The position numbers and the translations under genes were made by a program. Below, piece after piece: positions 1 through 5,800 of a stretch of 9,669 bases of DNA. Every line of letters begins with the position of its first letter. Positions within the stretch are counted from its first letter, which is position 1. Origin of the DNA: Massilia sp. UBA2709 (GTDB lineage: Bacteria > Pseudomonadota > Gammaproteobacteria > Burkholderiales > Burkholderiaceae_D); contig DEKZ01000004.1 in NCBI GenBank assembly GCA_002354135.1, positions 1 to 9,669 of the forward strand. The letters are read 5' to 3'. Under the pieces are notes generated by a model. The model made no database searches. It had not been told where the DNA came from and was given only the letters and a program-made list of their open reading frames with translations.

Positions 1-204
1 AGGAAACTCGTGGCGATTCACGCCGAGAATCGATTTGAGAGGAATATGTGCGTCAGTAGACAAAGCAGTGAGTTCGATGCAAAACGTATTGCTCAAGCTT
101 TCCTCAGCACGTACGCACTCGACAAGCAACTTGTCTGCACCTAAAGGCGTGGTCAAGCGAAGAAGGCGAGTGTCCTGGGTGAAGCGAGGGAATAGCTCAA
201 CCAC
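1..204 (-). CDS. VgrG-type type VI secretion spike protein, N-terminal fragment (cut by window edge)
   Basis: This is the first 68 codons of a minus-strand gene that continues beyond position 1. The protein begins VVELFPRFTQDTRLLRLTTP and continues with a stretch ending LLVECVRAEE, then IELTALSTDAHIPLKSILG. This matches the conserved start of VgrG/Rhs-Vgr proteins (R-LL-L-T-PLG-D-LLV, then LS-A-I-L--LLG), where the first gp27-like beta domain of the spike begins. VgrG trimers tip the Hcp tube of the contractile type VI secretion system and carry effectors. Start: GTG at 204-202 follows an in-frame TAA at 210-208 by one codon and has AGAGGAG six bases upstream, so no earlier start is possible. 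Base composition is lower in GC than the rest of the window, which fits an accessory locus. The C-terminus, any fused effector and the neighbouring T6SS genes are not visible. The assignment rests on the N-terminal motif only. Confidence 0.8.
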   Translation of the reverse strand, partial: MVELFPRFTQDTRLLRLTTPLGADKLLVECVRAEESLSNTFCIELTALSTDAHIPLKSILGVNRHEFP

Positions 205-540
205 TTGTTACTCCTCTTTTTTACGCGGGTAGAAGCTGATCAGTAAAGGGCAACTGGATTCGTAGTCAGAGCATCGCGAGCTGACCGTCAAAGACGCATT
301 GTTGCGCTCCGCCCTTTATTAATCATTGACTAGAAGCAAGGGAAAGGAAGGAGAAAGGACAGTGATTAGCCGAGGCGACTATCCATCAGAAATTCTTAGA
401 AAACCACCAAGCTTTGCTCGTCTGTTTAGGGGACAGTATCGTCCGATCCTTCCTACACCGCGTCAGCACGCGCGCCGATTGGAGCCGCCGGCAGCAGCGC
501 TACCATCGAGTCATCCGATAATCATGCTAGGAGAATCATG
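205..540. other. Gene-free, relatively AT-rich region upstream of vgrG and the Gly-rich gene
   Basis: This stretch separates the divergent vgrG fragment (minus) and the Gly/Ser-rich gene (plus), so it should hold both promoters. On the minus strand the vgrG Shine-Dalgarno AGAGGAG lies at 211-217. A TTGACG hexamer occurs further upstream on that strand, but no convincing -10 lies at 16-18 bases from it. On the plus strand GATAAT (517-522) looks like a -10, but it is too close to the AGGAG at 529-533 to be the promoter of a gene that uses that ribosome site. Short open frames on the plus strand have no family resemblance, and the one overlapping vgrG is its antisense. I see no tRNA, IS end or CRISPR here. 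Confidence 0.6.
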
Positions 541-1053
541 ATGGCCGATAACAAAGATGTTTTCTCGGGCGCGCGTGCGCAAGGTGGCGATACGGGCAAT
601 CGCGGCGGCAATGTAGACAGCGGACCGGGCAACGGACAAGGATTGGATCGCCTAGCCGGTCCCGCATCCGCCAGAGGCAACAGCCAGGATGCCGGCGCCG
701 GCGGCTCGATGTCGGGGCAATACACGGGCGGACCGGGTGCGGGAACGACGCGCGAAAGCGGCATCGTCAGCGCTTCGCCTGAAAGCAATGTCGGGCCGGC
801 CGGCGCGCCCCAGAGCAGCCGCGGCAGCGCGGGTAGACCAATTCCCGGCGGCACCAGTGGCGCTGCGGGGCCGGGCGAAAGCACCGAGAATGGCATGGGC
901 GGAGCCGCGGGTAGCGGTAATCCGGGCACATCGGCGGGATCGGCGCCCGAGCAGGGCCAACAGGGTGCTGCGGGCGGATCTTCCGGCGAAAGCGCCGTCA
1001 AGCGGCTGGCCGAGAAGGACGAGGGCGGCGTAGGCGGGGCGGACTCACGCTGA
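541..1053 (+). CDS. Gly/Ser/Ala-rich, predicted disordered hypothetical protein
   Basis: I do not recognise this protein. It is about 170 residues of low complexity, dominated by Gly, Ser, Ala, Pro, Gln, Asn and Glu. It has no cysteine, almost no aromatic residues, no signal peptide and no membrane segment. It starts MADNKDVFSG and ends with a charged tail (VKRLAEKDEGG then VGGADSR). Two ATGs lie in tandem at 538 and 541. The AGGAG at 529-533 is seven bases before the second and four before the first, so 541 is preferred. Third codon positions are mostly G or C, as in neighbouring genes, and the ribosome site is good, so I think it is translated. The GC-rich sequence leaves several long frames open on both strands, which lowers certainty. 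It is divergent from vgrG and convergent with the acetyltransferase gene. A surface, stress or spacer protein is possible, but nothing in the sequence shows a function. Confidence 0.65.
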   Translation: MADNKDVFSGARAQGGDTGNRGGNVDSGPGNGQGLDRLAGPASARGNSQDAGAGGSMSGQYTGGPGAGTTRESGIVSASPESNVGPAGAPQSSRGSAGRPIPGGTSGAAGPGESTENGMGGAAGSGNPGTSAGSAPEQGQQGAAGGSSGESAVKRLAEKDEGGVGGADSR

Positions 1054-1074
1054 AGCTTGTGTTCCCTGCGCCCC

Positions 1075-1097
1075 CGGGTCAATCATGCATTGACCCG
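1075..1097. terminator. 9-bp perfect stem-loop between convergent genes (candidate bidirectional terminator)
   Basis: The arms CGGGTCAAT (1075-1083) and ATTGACCCG (1089-1097) are perfect inverse complements around a five-base loop, CATGC. The element lies between the stop of the Gly-rich gene (1053) and the stop of the convergent acetyltransferase gene (1124), where a shared terminator is expected. There is no T-tract on either side, so it is not a canonical intrinsic terminator. It may only stabilise 3' ends. Confidence 0.5.
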
Positions 1098-1123
1098 AGC
1101 ATCCTCAACATTCGGGAGGTCGG

Positions 1124-1549
1124 CTATGCTGGCCATCGCATGCGGGTTTCCAGATGTCCCGTGTGCGCATCCTGCTGTTGGCCCACTACGACAAAGCCAT
1201 GCCTTTCGTAGAATCGCCGCGCCGCATGATTGGCTGAATAGACGGTCAGCTCGAGCATGGGGCGACGGGCCTGCGCGTCCGCGAGCAACAGACTTCCAAC
1301 GCCGGCGCTTTGCTTGGCTGGCGCCACAAAGAGCGCGGCCAAGGCATCGCCATGCAGGCTATAGAACCCCCACACGGCGCCGTCGATTTCGAACACGTAG
1401 GAGGTGGAAGCCGGCAGATAGCGGTTGCGCATGGCGCCGAGCTGCTGGCGCCAGAAGTCGGCGCCGATGAAACTGTGGGCCTGGATCGAGGCGTGAAGCC
1501 AGATATCCAGCACCTTTTCCATGTCATGACTGCTGATAGGCCGGATCAA
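1124..1549 (-). CDS. GNAT family N-acetyltransferase, YjaB-like
   Basis: This is an acetyl-CoA-dependent N-acetyltransferase of unknown substrate, about 141 residues, close to the size of E. coli YjaB. The order of elements fits the GNAT fold: N-terminal IRPISSHDMEKVLDIWLHAS, a central GFYSLHGDALAALFVAP strand region, the acetyl-CoA pyrophosphate loop in QSAGVGSLLLADA (Q/RxxGxG/A motif A), then LTVYSANHAARRFYERHGF (motif B, with the usual Asn and Tyr region). Start: I choose TTG at 1549-1547, which gives (M)IRPISSHDM and has AAGGAG nine bases upstream. A GTG at 1606 in the same frame would add 19 residues that do not look like the family, and no ribosome site precedes it. The gene follows glmS on the same strand about 195 bases downstream and converges on the Gly-rich gene. 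Family confidence is high; substrate is unknown. Confidence 0.85.
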   Translation of the reverse strand: MIRPISSHDMEKVLDIWLHASIQAHSFIGADFWRQQLGAMRNRYLPASTSYVFEIDGAVWGFYSLHGDALAALFVAPAKQSAGVGSLLLADAQARRPMLELTVYSANHAARRFYERHGFVVVGQQQDAHTGHLETRMRWPA

Positions 1550-1744
1550 CGGTTCGAACTCCTTGCAAACAAATCTTTGGAAGCCGGATCGGCGGGCCGA
1601 GCCCACCGTTTTCTAGACATTCCGAGAGCAAGTCGACAACGGCTCGCCTTCCCGCCCAAAAAACTGGCAGCCGGGCGCGAAGCCCGTGCCGCCTGATATT
1701 CACGCTAATGGGCGTTGACATTGGCGGCCGGGCCGCCCATCCCC
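1550..1744 (-). other. glmS 3' flank with GC-rich hairpins
   Basis: This is the spacer between glmS and the downstream acetyltransferase gene. GGCGGC (1723-1728) and GCCGCC (1732-1737) pair around CGG. The alternative arms ATGGGCG (1708-1714) and CGCCCAT (1734-1740) could form a longer competing hairpin just after the glmS stop. A second hairpin, GGCGGGC/GCCCACC (1591-1607), is fully paired with one G-U wobble only in the minus-strand RNA. None is followed by a clear T-tract in the glmS direction, so termination here is probable but not shown. A 65-codon open frame through this stretch shows no family resemblance and I do not call it. Confidence 0.4.
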
Positions 1745-3574
1745 TTACTCCACCGTCACCGACTTCGCCAGATTCCGCGGCTTGTCGACGTCGGTCCCGC
1801 GCGCCAGTGCCGTGTGGTAGGCCAGCAGCTGCAGCGCCGCCACGTGCAGGATCGGCGACAGTTCGCCGTAGTGCTCCGGCAGGCGGATGACGTGCACGCC
1901 GTCGCTCGAGGTGATGCGCGAGTCGACGTCGGCAAACACGTACAGCTGGCCGCCGCGCGCGCGCACTTCCTGCATGTTCGACTTCAACTTCTCCAGTAGG
2001 GCGTCGTTCGGGGCGATGGTCACGACCGGCATTTCTTCCGTCACCAGCGCCAGCGGGCCGTGCTTCAGTTCGCCCGCCGGGTAGGCTTCGGCGTGGATGT
2101 ACGAAATTTCCTTGAGTTTCAGCGCGCCTTCCAGGGCGATCGGGTAGTGCAGGCCGCGGCCCAGGAACAGGGCGTTTTCCTTGCGTGCGAATTCCTCGGC
2201 CCAGGCGATGATCTGCGGCTCCAGCGCCAGCACCGACGACAGCGCGACCGGCAGGTGGCGCATCTGCTTCAGGTGTTCGGCTTCCTGCTCATCCGTCAGG
2301 CGGCCGTTGACTTGCGCCAGCGTCAGCGTCAGCAGGAAGAGGGCGGCCAACTGGGTGGTAAATGCCTTGGTCGAGGCCACGCCGACTTCGACGCCGGCAC
2401 GGGTGATGTAGGCCAGTTCGCATTCGCGCACCATGGCGCTGGTCGCCACGTTGCAGATCGTCAGCGTATGCGGCATGCCGAGGCTGCGTGCGTGTTTCAG
2501 CGCGGCCAGGGTGTCGGCGGTTTCGCCGGACTGCGAAATGGTTACGACCAGGGTCTGCGGGTGCGGCACGCTGTCGCGGTAGCGGTATTCGCTGGCGATC
2601 TCGACGTTGACCGGGACCTTGGCGATGCACTCGATCCAGTACTTGGCGGTCAGGCCGGCGTAGTAGCTGGTGCCGCAGGCCAGGATCAGCACGCGGTCGA
2701 TTTCCTTGAAGACCTTGTAGGCCTTGTCGCCGAACAGTTCCGGCATGATGCCGGTGACGCCTTCGAGGGTGTCGCCGATGACGCGCGGCTGCTCGAAGAT
2801 TTCCTTCTGCATGTAGTGGCGGTAAGGGCCCAGCTCGGCCGCGCCGGTGTGCGCGTGCACGGTTTTCACTTCGCGCTCGACCGGCTTGCCTTCGCTGTCG
2901 ACGATCCAGTAGCGCGACAGTTGCAGGTCGACGACGTCGCCTTCTTCCAGGTAGATGATCTGGTTGGTGGTGCCGGCCAGCGCCATCGCGTCCGACGCGA
3001 CGAAATTCTCGCCTTCGCCGACGCCGACGATGAGCGGCGAGCCCTGGCGCGCGGCGACCACGCGGTGCGGTTCTTCACGCGAGAACACGGCGATCGCATA
3101 GGCGCCGTGCAGGCGTTTTACGGCCTGCTGGACCGTGTCGAACAAATCGCCGTTGTACATGTGGTCGACCAGGTGGGCGATGACTTCGGTGTCGGTCTGG
3201 CTCTGGAACTGGTAGCCGATCTCGGTCAGTTCGCGCCGCAGTTCGTCGTGGTTCTCGATGATGCCGTTGTGGACCAGGGCGATGCGCGCGGTTTCTTCGT
3301 TCGGCGAGAAGTGCGGGTGGGCGTTGTGCGAGGCCGGGGCGCCGTGGGTGGCCCAGCGGGTGTGGGCGATGCCAGTATAGCCCTGCAGGCCGGTGCCTTG
3401 CACCTGGGTTTCGAGGTCGGCCACGCGCGAGGTGCTGCGCGAACGCGCCAAGCGGCCATCCACGTGCAGCGCGACGCCACAGGAGTCGTAGCCGCGGTAC
3501 TCGAGGCGTTTGAGGCCTTCGATCAGGATGGGGGTGATGTTGCGTTGCGCTACTGCGCCAACAATGCCGCACAT
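1745..3574 (-). CDS. glmS: Glutamine--fructose-6-phosphate aminotransferase (isomerizing), GlmS
   Basis: This cytoplasmic enzyme converts fructose-6-phosphate and glutamine to glucosamine-6-phosphate and glutamate, the first committed step to UDP-GlcNAc for peptidoglycan and LPS. It is 609 residues, the same length as E. coli GlmS. The N-terminal class II glutaminase domain begins MCGIVGAVAQRN, with Cys2 the nucleophile after Met removal, and includes RLEYRGYDSCGVAL and HTRWATHGAP. Two SIS sugar-isomerase domains follow: ACGTSYYAGL, SQSGETADTLAAL and ASTKAFTTQLAAL in the first, then LGRGLHYPIALEGALKLKE, YPAGELKHGPLAL and the C-terminal PRNLAKSVTVE. ATG at 3574-3572 follows GAGG by seven bases. 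The leader is short and no glmS ribozyme is visible. glmU lies upstream on the same strand but is separated by the opposing Lrp/AsnC gene, so glmS needs its own promoter in the AT-rich intergenic region. Confidence 0.98.
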   Translation of the reverse strand: MCGIVGAVAQRNITPILIEGLKRLEYRGYDSCGVALHVDGRLARSRSTSRVADLETQVQGTGLQGYTGIAHTRWATHGAPASHNAHPHFSPNEETARIALVHNGIIENHDELRRELTEIGYQFQSQTDTEVIAHLVDHMYNGDLFDTVQQAVKRLHGAYAIAVFSREEPHRVVAARQGSPLIVGVGEGENFVASDAMALAGTTNQIIYLEEGDVVDLQLSRYWIVDSEGKPVEREVKTVHAHTGAAELGPYRHYMQKEIFEQPRVIGDTLEGVTGIMPELFGDKAYKVFKEIDRVLILACGTSYYAGLTAKYWIECIAKVPVNVEIASEYRYRDSVPHPQTLVVTISQSGETADTLAALKHARSLGMPHTLTICNVATSAMVRECELAYITRAGVEVGVASTKAFTTQLAALFLLTLTLAQVNGRLTDEQEAEHLKQMRHLPVALSSVLALEPQIIAWAEEFARKENALFLGRGLHYPIALEGALKLKEISYIHAEAYPAGELKHGPLALVTEEMPVVTIAPNDALLEKLKSNMQEVRARGGQLYVFADVDSRITSSDGVHVIRLPEHYGELSPILHVAALQLLAYHTALARGTDVDKPRNLAKSVTVE

Positions 3575-3605
3575 GGGAGAACCTCGTTTAAAAAATTAAC
3601 AATAA

Positions 3606-3611
3606 AGTATA
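3606..3611 (-). promoter_or_regulatory. Candidate glmS -10 element
   Basis: On the minus strand this reads TATACT, five of six matches to TATAAT, and would place transcription start about 25 bases before the glmS ATG. No good -35 hexamer lies at 16-18 bases. The corresponding bases (about 3628-3634) instead carry a CGTGAAAT element that also occurs in the nearby dyad, so an activator or repressor site may overlap the -35 position. Confidence 0.4.
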
Positions 3612-3626
3612 TCCTATGGCAATGCG

Positions 3627-3634
3627 CGTGAAAT
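3627..3634. promoter_or_regulatory. CGTGAAAT half-site upstream of glmS
   Basis: This octamer is identical to the right part of the dyad at 3668-3693. It lies where the -35 region of the candidate glmS promoter would be. If the adjacent Lrp/AsnC protein recognises the dyad, it could also bind here and influence glmS. The repetition is seen directly; the function is inferred. Confidence 0.35.
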
Positions 3635-3639
3635 AAGCT

Positions 3640-3667
3640 TTCAGAATTCATGACAAAACGTTATAAA
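3640..3667 (+). promoter_or_regulatory. Candidate sigma-70 promoter of the Lrp/AsnC gene
   Basis: TTCAGA (3640-3645, four of six matches to TTGACA) and TATAAA (3662-3667, five of six matches to TATAAT) are separated by 16 bases. Initiation would fall near 3674, inside the left arm of the inverted repeat at 3668-3693. That geometry would suit autorepression. Confidence 0.45.
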
Positions 3668-3693
3668 ATTTCACGTAGTAAGATACGTGAAAT
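3668..3693. promoter_or_regulatory. Perfect 10+10-bp inverted repeat, putative Lrp/AsnC operator
   Basis: The arms ATTTCACGTA (3668-3677) and TACGTGAAAT (3684-3693) are exact inverse complements with a six-base centre. The dyad sits between the divergent glmS and Lrp/AsnC genes, immediately after the candidate -10 of the regulator. Partial copies lie at 3627-3634 (CGTGAAAT) and 3727-3734 (ATTTCATG, overlapping the start codon). Lrp/AsnC proteins are dimers that assemble into higher oligomers, and they commonly bind several such sites next to their own gene. The repeat is AT-rich with no T-tract after a GC stem, so it does not look like a terminator. Confidence 0.6.
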
Positions 3694-3731
3694 CTTCTTT
3701 CATTTAACGTCAAATATTTCTATTAAATTTC

Positions 3732-4205
3732 ATGACTGAGCTTACCCAGCCCCTGGACGACCTTGATCGTCGCATCCTCAAGGCCCTGCAGACTGATGCA
3801 TCGCATACGAATGCCGAGTTGGCGAAACTGGTCCACGTCTCGCCGCCCACTTGTCTGCGCCGCGTCAAGCAGCTCACCGATGCAGGTGTTATCGAAAGGC
3901 AAGTTGCGATTGTTGCGCCGGACAAGGTCGGCGCGCGCCTGACCGCCATCGTCGAGATCACGCTCGACGTCCAGGCTGCCGAGCGCATGGAACAGTTCGA
4001 GCAGCTGGTCGCCGCCGAAGAAGCGGTGCTGCAGTGCTACCGCGTTGCGCCGGGACCGGATTTCGTGCTGGTGGTGCAGGTGGTCGACATGCCGGCCTAC
4101 CACGCGCTGGCGCACCGCCTGTTCGCCACCCACGCCAACGTGCGCAACGTGAAAGCCTATTTCTCCACCTTCCGCAGCAAGTTCGAGACCCGCATCGTCG
4201 TCTGA
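3732..4205 (+). CDS. Lrp/AsnC family transcriptional regulator
   Basis: This 157-residue DNA-binding protein has the two-domain Lrp/AsnC layout. The N-terminal winged helix-turn-helix spans about residues 8-60 (LDDLDRRILKALQTDASHTN, then ELAKLVHVSPPTCLRRVKQL, then AGVIERQ). The C-terminal ligand-binding RAM domain spans about 70-150 and includes the family's G-x-DF-L-V-V pattern in PGPDFVLVVQVVDMPAYHAL. Members sense amino acids or other small ligands and act as local or global regulators; the ligand here cannot be read. The ATG at 3732 has no Shine-Dalgarno: the preceding bases are AT-rich (TATTAAATTTC), so translation may be leaderless or weak. The gene is divergent from glmS, convergent with glmU, and sits between the two. 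An operator-like dyad lies just upstream, so autoregulation and control of glmS are plausible but unproven. Confidence 0.93.
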   Translation: MTELTQPLDDLDRRILKALQTDASHTNAELAKLVHVSPPTCLRRVKQLTDAGVIERQVAIVAPDKVGARLTAIVEITLDVQAAERMEQFEQLVAAEEAVLQCYRVAPGPDFVLVVQVVDMPAYHALAHRLFATHANVRNVKAYFSTFRSKFETRIVV

Positions 4206-4231
4206 AACGACTGGCTTGGTCCCGAACACGC

Positions 4232-4389
4232 CTGTGGATAAACCGGTGGATGAGTATGTGGAAGCGTTGAGGGTAAGCCCTGAATAAGCCAGTGGATTAC
4301 CCTGTGATTTCCTTGTGACTTAATTGTGATTTAGCTGTGATTTAGCTGTCAGTAAGCTGTCGACATCCGGTGGATTGGCTGTGGACAGC
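4232..4389. repeat. Degenerate 11-12-bp tandem array of DnaA-box-like units
   Basis: About 14 consecutive units fill the gap between the convergent Lrp/AsnC and glmU genes. From 4302 to 4389 eight units follow at exactly 11-bp spacing, for example CTGTGATTTCC (4302), TTGTGATTTAG (4324), CTGTGATTTAG (4335), CTGTCAGTAAG (4346) and CTGTGGACAGC (4379). From 4232 to 4301 units are mostly 12 bp: CTGTGGATAAAC (4232), CGGTGGATGAGT (4244), ATGTGGAAGCGT (4256) and CAGTGGATTACC (4290), with two worn units between. The core is TGTGGATTA-like. TGTGGATAA at 4233-4241 is an exact consensus DnaA box (TTATCCACA on the other strand); the others deviate at one or more positions. The period is close to a DNA helical turn, so the cores lie on similar faces of the helix. 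No open frame uses this stretch. It could bind DnaA or another protein, or be a decayed satellite. Confidence 0.7.
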
Positions 4390-4395
4390 ACGACC

Positions 4396-5772
4396 TCACT
4401 TCTTCACCTTGACCGGGCGGCTCCAGCCATCGATCGTCATCTGCTTCGGACGCGAGATGGTCAGCTTGCCCGCCGGCGCGTCCTTCGTCAGCGTGGTGCC
4501 GGCGCCGAGCGTTGCACCCTTGCCGACGGTAACCGGAGCCACCAGCTGGCTGTCGCTGCCGATGAATGCGTCGTCCTCGATCACGGTGCGGAATTTGTTG
4601 GCGCCATCGTAATTGCAGGTGATGGTGCCGGCGCCGATGTTCACGCGCGAGCCGACGGTGGCGTCGCCGACATAGGCCAGGTGGTTTGCCTTGCTGTGCG
4701 CGGCGACCTGGCTGTTCTTGATCTCGACGAAGTTACCCACATGGACGTCTTCGCCCAGCTCGGTGCCCGGGCGCAAGCGCGCGTAAGGGCCGATCTGCGA
4801 TTTCGGGCCGACCAGGGCGTCCTCGATGTGGCAGAAGGGTTTGATGTTGGCGCCTTGTTCCACTTTGGCGTTCACCAGCACGCAGTGCGGGCCGACCGTG
4901 ACGCCGTCAGCCAGCTCGACGCGGCCTTCGAACACGCAGCCGACGTCGATCACGACATCGCGTCCGCAGATCAGCTCGCCGCGCACGTCGATGCGCGCCG
5001 GATCCATCAGCGTGACACCCTTTTCCAGCAGCGCGTTGGCAATGTTCAGCTGGTGGCGGCGCTCGAGCTCGGCCAATTGGACCTTGCTGTTCACGCCCGC
5101 CACTTCCCATTCGGCCGAAGGGGAGGCCGACACCACTTCGACACCCTCGGCAACGGCCTGGGCGACGATGTCGGTCAGGTAGTACTCGCCCTGCGCGTTG
5201 TTGTTCGACAGCGCGGCCAGCCAGCGTTTCAGGTGGCGGGTCGGGATGCACATGATGCCGCTGTTGATCTCGCGGATCGCGCGTTCGGTGTCGCTGGCGT
5301 CCTTTTCCTCGACGATGCGCACGATGCGCCCGTTCTCGCGCACGATGCGGCCCAAGCCGAAGGGATTGGCTTGTTCGACGGTAAGAATGCCGAGCTTGTC
5401 ATTGCCGGCGGCCTCGACCAGGCGGCGCAGCGAGGACTCGAGGGTGAGCGGCACGTCGCCGTACAGCACCAGGGTCGGCGCGTCCTCGTCAAGCTGCGGC
5501 ACGGCCTGCATCACGGCGTGTCCCGTGCCGAGCTGGGGCTGCTGCAGGGCGGTCTCGATTGGCGTCTGGCCATTCCCGGCCAGCTTGGCCACCATCTCCG
5601 GCACCGCTGCGCCGCCGTGCCCATAGATCACGCATAATTTACTCGACGATAGGCTACGCGCCGTATCGATGACATGCTGCAACAGCGGCTTCCCAGCCAA
5701 CGGGTGCAACACTTTAGGCAGAGCGGACTGCATCCGCTTCCCCATGCCGGCGGCAAGGATGACAACGTTCAT
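4396..5772 (-). CDS. glmU: Bifunctional UDP-N-acetylglucosamine pyrophosphorylase / glucosamine-1-phosphate N-acetyltransferase, GlmU
   Basis: GlmU acetylates glucosamine-1-phosphate with acetyl-CoA and then transfers UMP from UTP to make UDP-GlcNAc, two steps after GlmS. The protein has 458 residues, against 456 in E. coli. The N-terminal Rossmann-like uridyltransferase domain shows LAAGMGKRM (6-14), Lys20 in PKVLHPLAGKP, QLGTGHAV (80-87), YGDVPL with Asp106, and NSGI (170-173). From about residue 250 a left-handed beta-helix of hexapeptide repeats carries the acetyltransferase site, with RLRPGTELGEDVHVGNFVEI, the catalytic His region HLAYVGDATVG and NIGAGTITCNYDG. ATG at 5772-5770 lies only 28 bases from the divergent lipoprotein gene, and its ribosome site is weak. 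The stop falls seven bases before the tandem array, which would therefore be transcribed at the glmU 3' end. Confidence 0.98.
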   Translation of the reverse strand: MNVVILAAGMGKRMQSALPKVLHPLAGKPLLQHVIDTARSLSSSKLCVIYGHGGAAVPEMVAKLAGNGQTPIETALQQPQLGTGHAVMQAVPQLDEDAPTLVLYGDVPLTLESSLRRLVEAAGNDKLGILTVEQANPFGLGRIVRENGRIVRIVEEKDASDTERAIREINSGIMCIPTRHLKRWLAALSNNNAQGEYYLTDIVAQAVAEGVEVVSASPSAEWEVAGVNSKVQLAELERRHQLNIANALLEKGVTLMDPARIDVRGELICGRDVVIDVGCVFEGRVELADGVTVGPHCVLVNAKVEQGANIKPFCHIEDALVGPKSQIGPYARLRPGTELGEDVHVGNFVEIKNSQVAAHSKANHLAYVGDATVGSRVNIGAGTITCNYDGANKFRTVIEDDAFIGSDSQLVAPVTVGKGATLGAGTTLTKDAPAGKLTISRPKQMTIDGWSRPVKVKK

Positions 5773-5800
5773 AAGCCGATTTCAAAGAAGAGTTAATAAG

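Noticed and set aside
35..232. Short plus-strand frame at the left end
   Set aside because: The opposite strand encodes a recognisable VgrG N-terminus with a strong ribosome site, so this is its antisense.
429..444. GGGGACAG...GTCC element resembling REP/transposon-end sequences
   Set aside because: Only a four-base inverted match, no transposase nearby and no target-site duplication.
326..541. 71-codon plus-strand frame in the gap before the Gly-rich gene
   Set aside because: AGGAAGGAG lies nearby, but after the start rather than before it. The composition is not protein-like and no family is recognised.
522..1082. 186-codon Pro/Ala-rich frame on the minus strand opposite the Gly-rich gene
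   Set aside because: It is the complement of GGC/GCC-rich codons and has no ribosome site. The plus frame has AGGAG at the right distance.
3575..3605. Possible glmS ribozyme or riboswitch in the glmS leader
   Set aside because: The candidate leader is only about 25 bases and has no ribozyme core. glmS ribozymes are known mainly from Gram-positive bacteria.
2060..3631. Very long open frame (over 500 codons) on the plus strand antisense to glmS
   Set aside because: The minus-strand frame is unmistakable GlmS. The antisense frame stays open because GC-rich codon use suppresses stops, and its product (Val/Asp/Gly/Gln-rich) resembles no family.
4233..4241. Reading the DnaA-like array as the chromosomal origin
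   Set aside because: No dnaA, dnaN or rpmH gene and no AT-rich unwinding region is adjacent, and only one box is exact. The evidence supports a DnaA-box-like array, not an origin.
4375..5637. 420-codon plus-strand frame antisense to glmU
   Set aside because: It is a shadow of GlmU caused by high GC. It overlaps the tandem array at its start and has no ribosome site or family motif.
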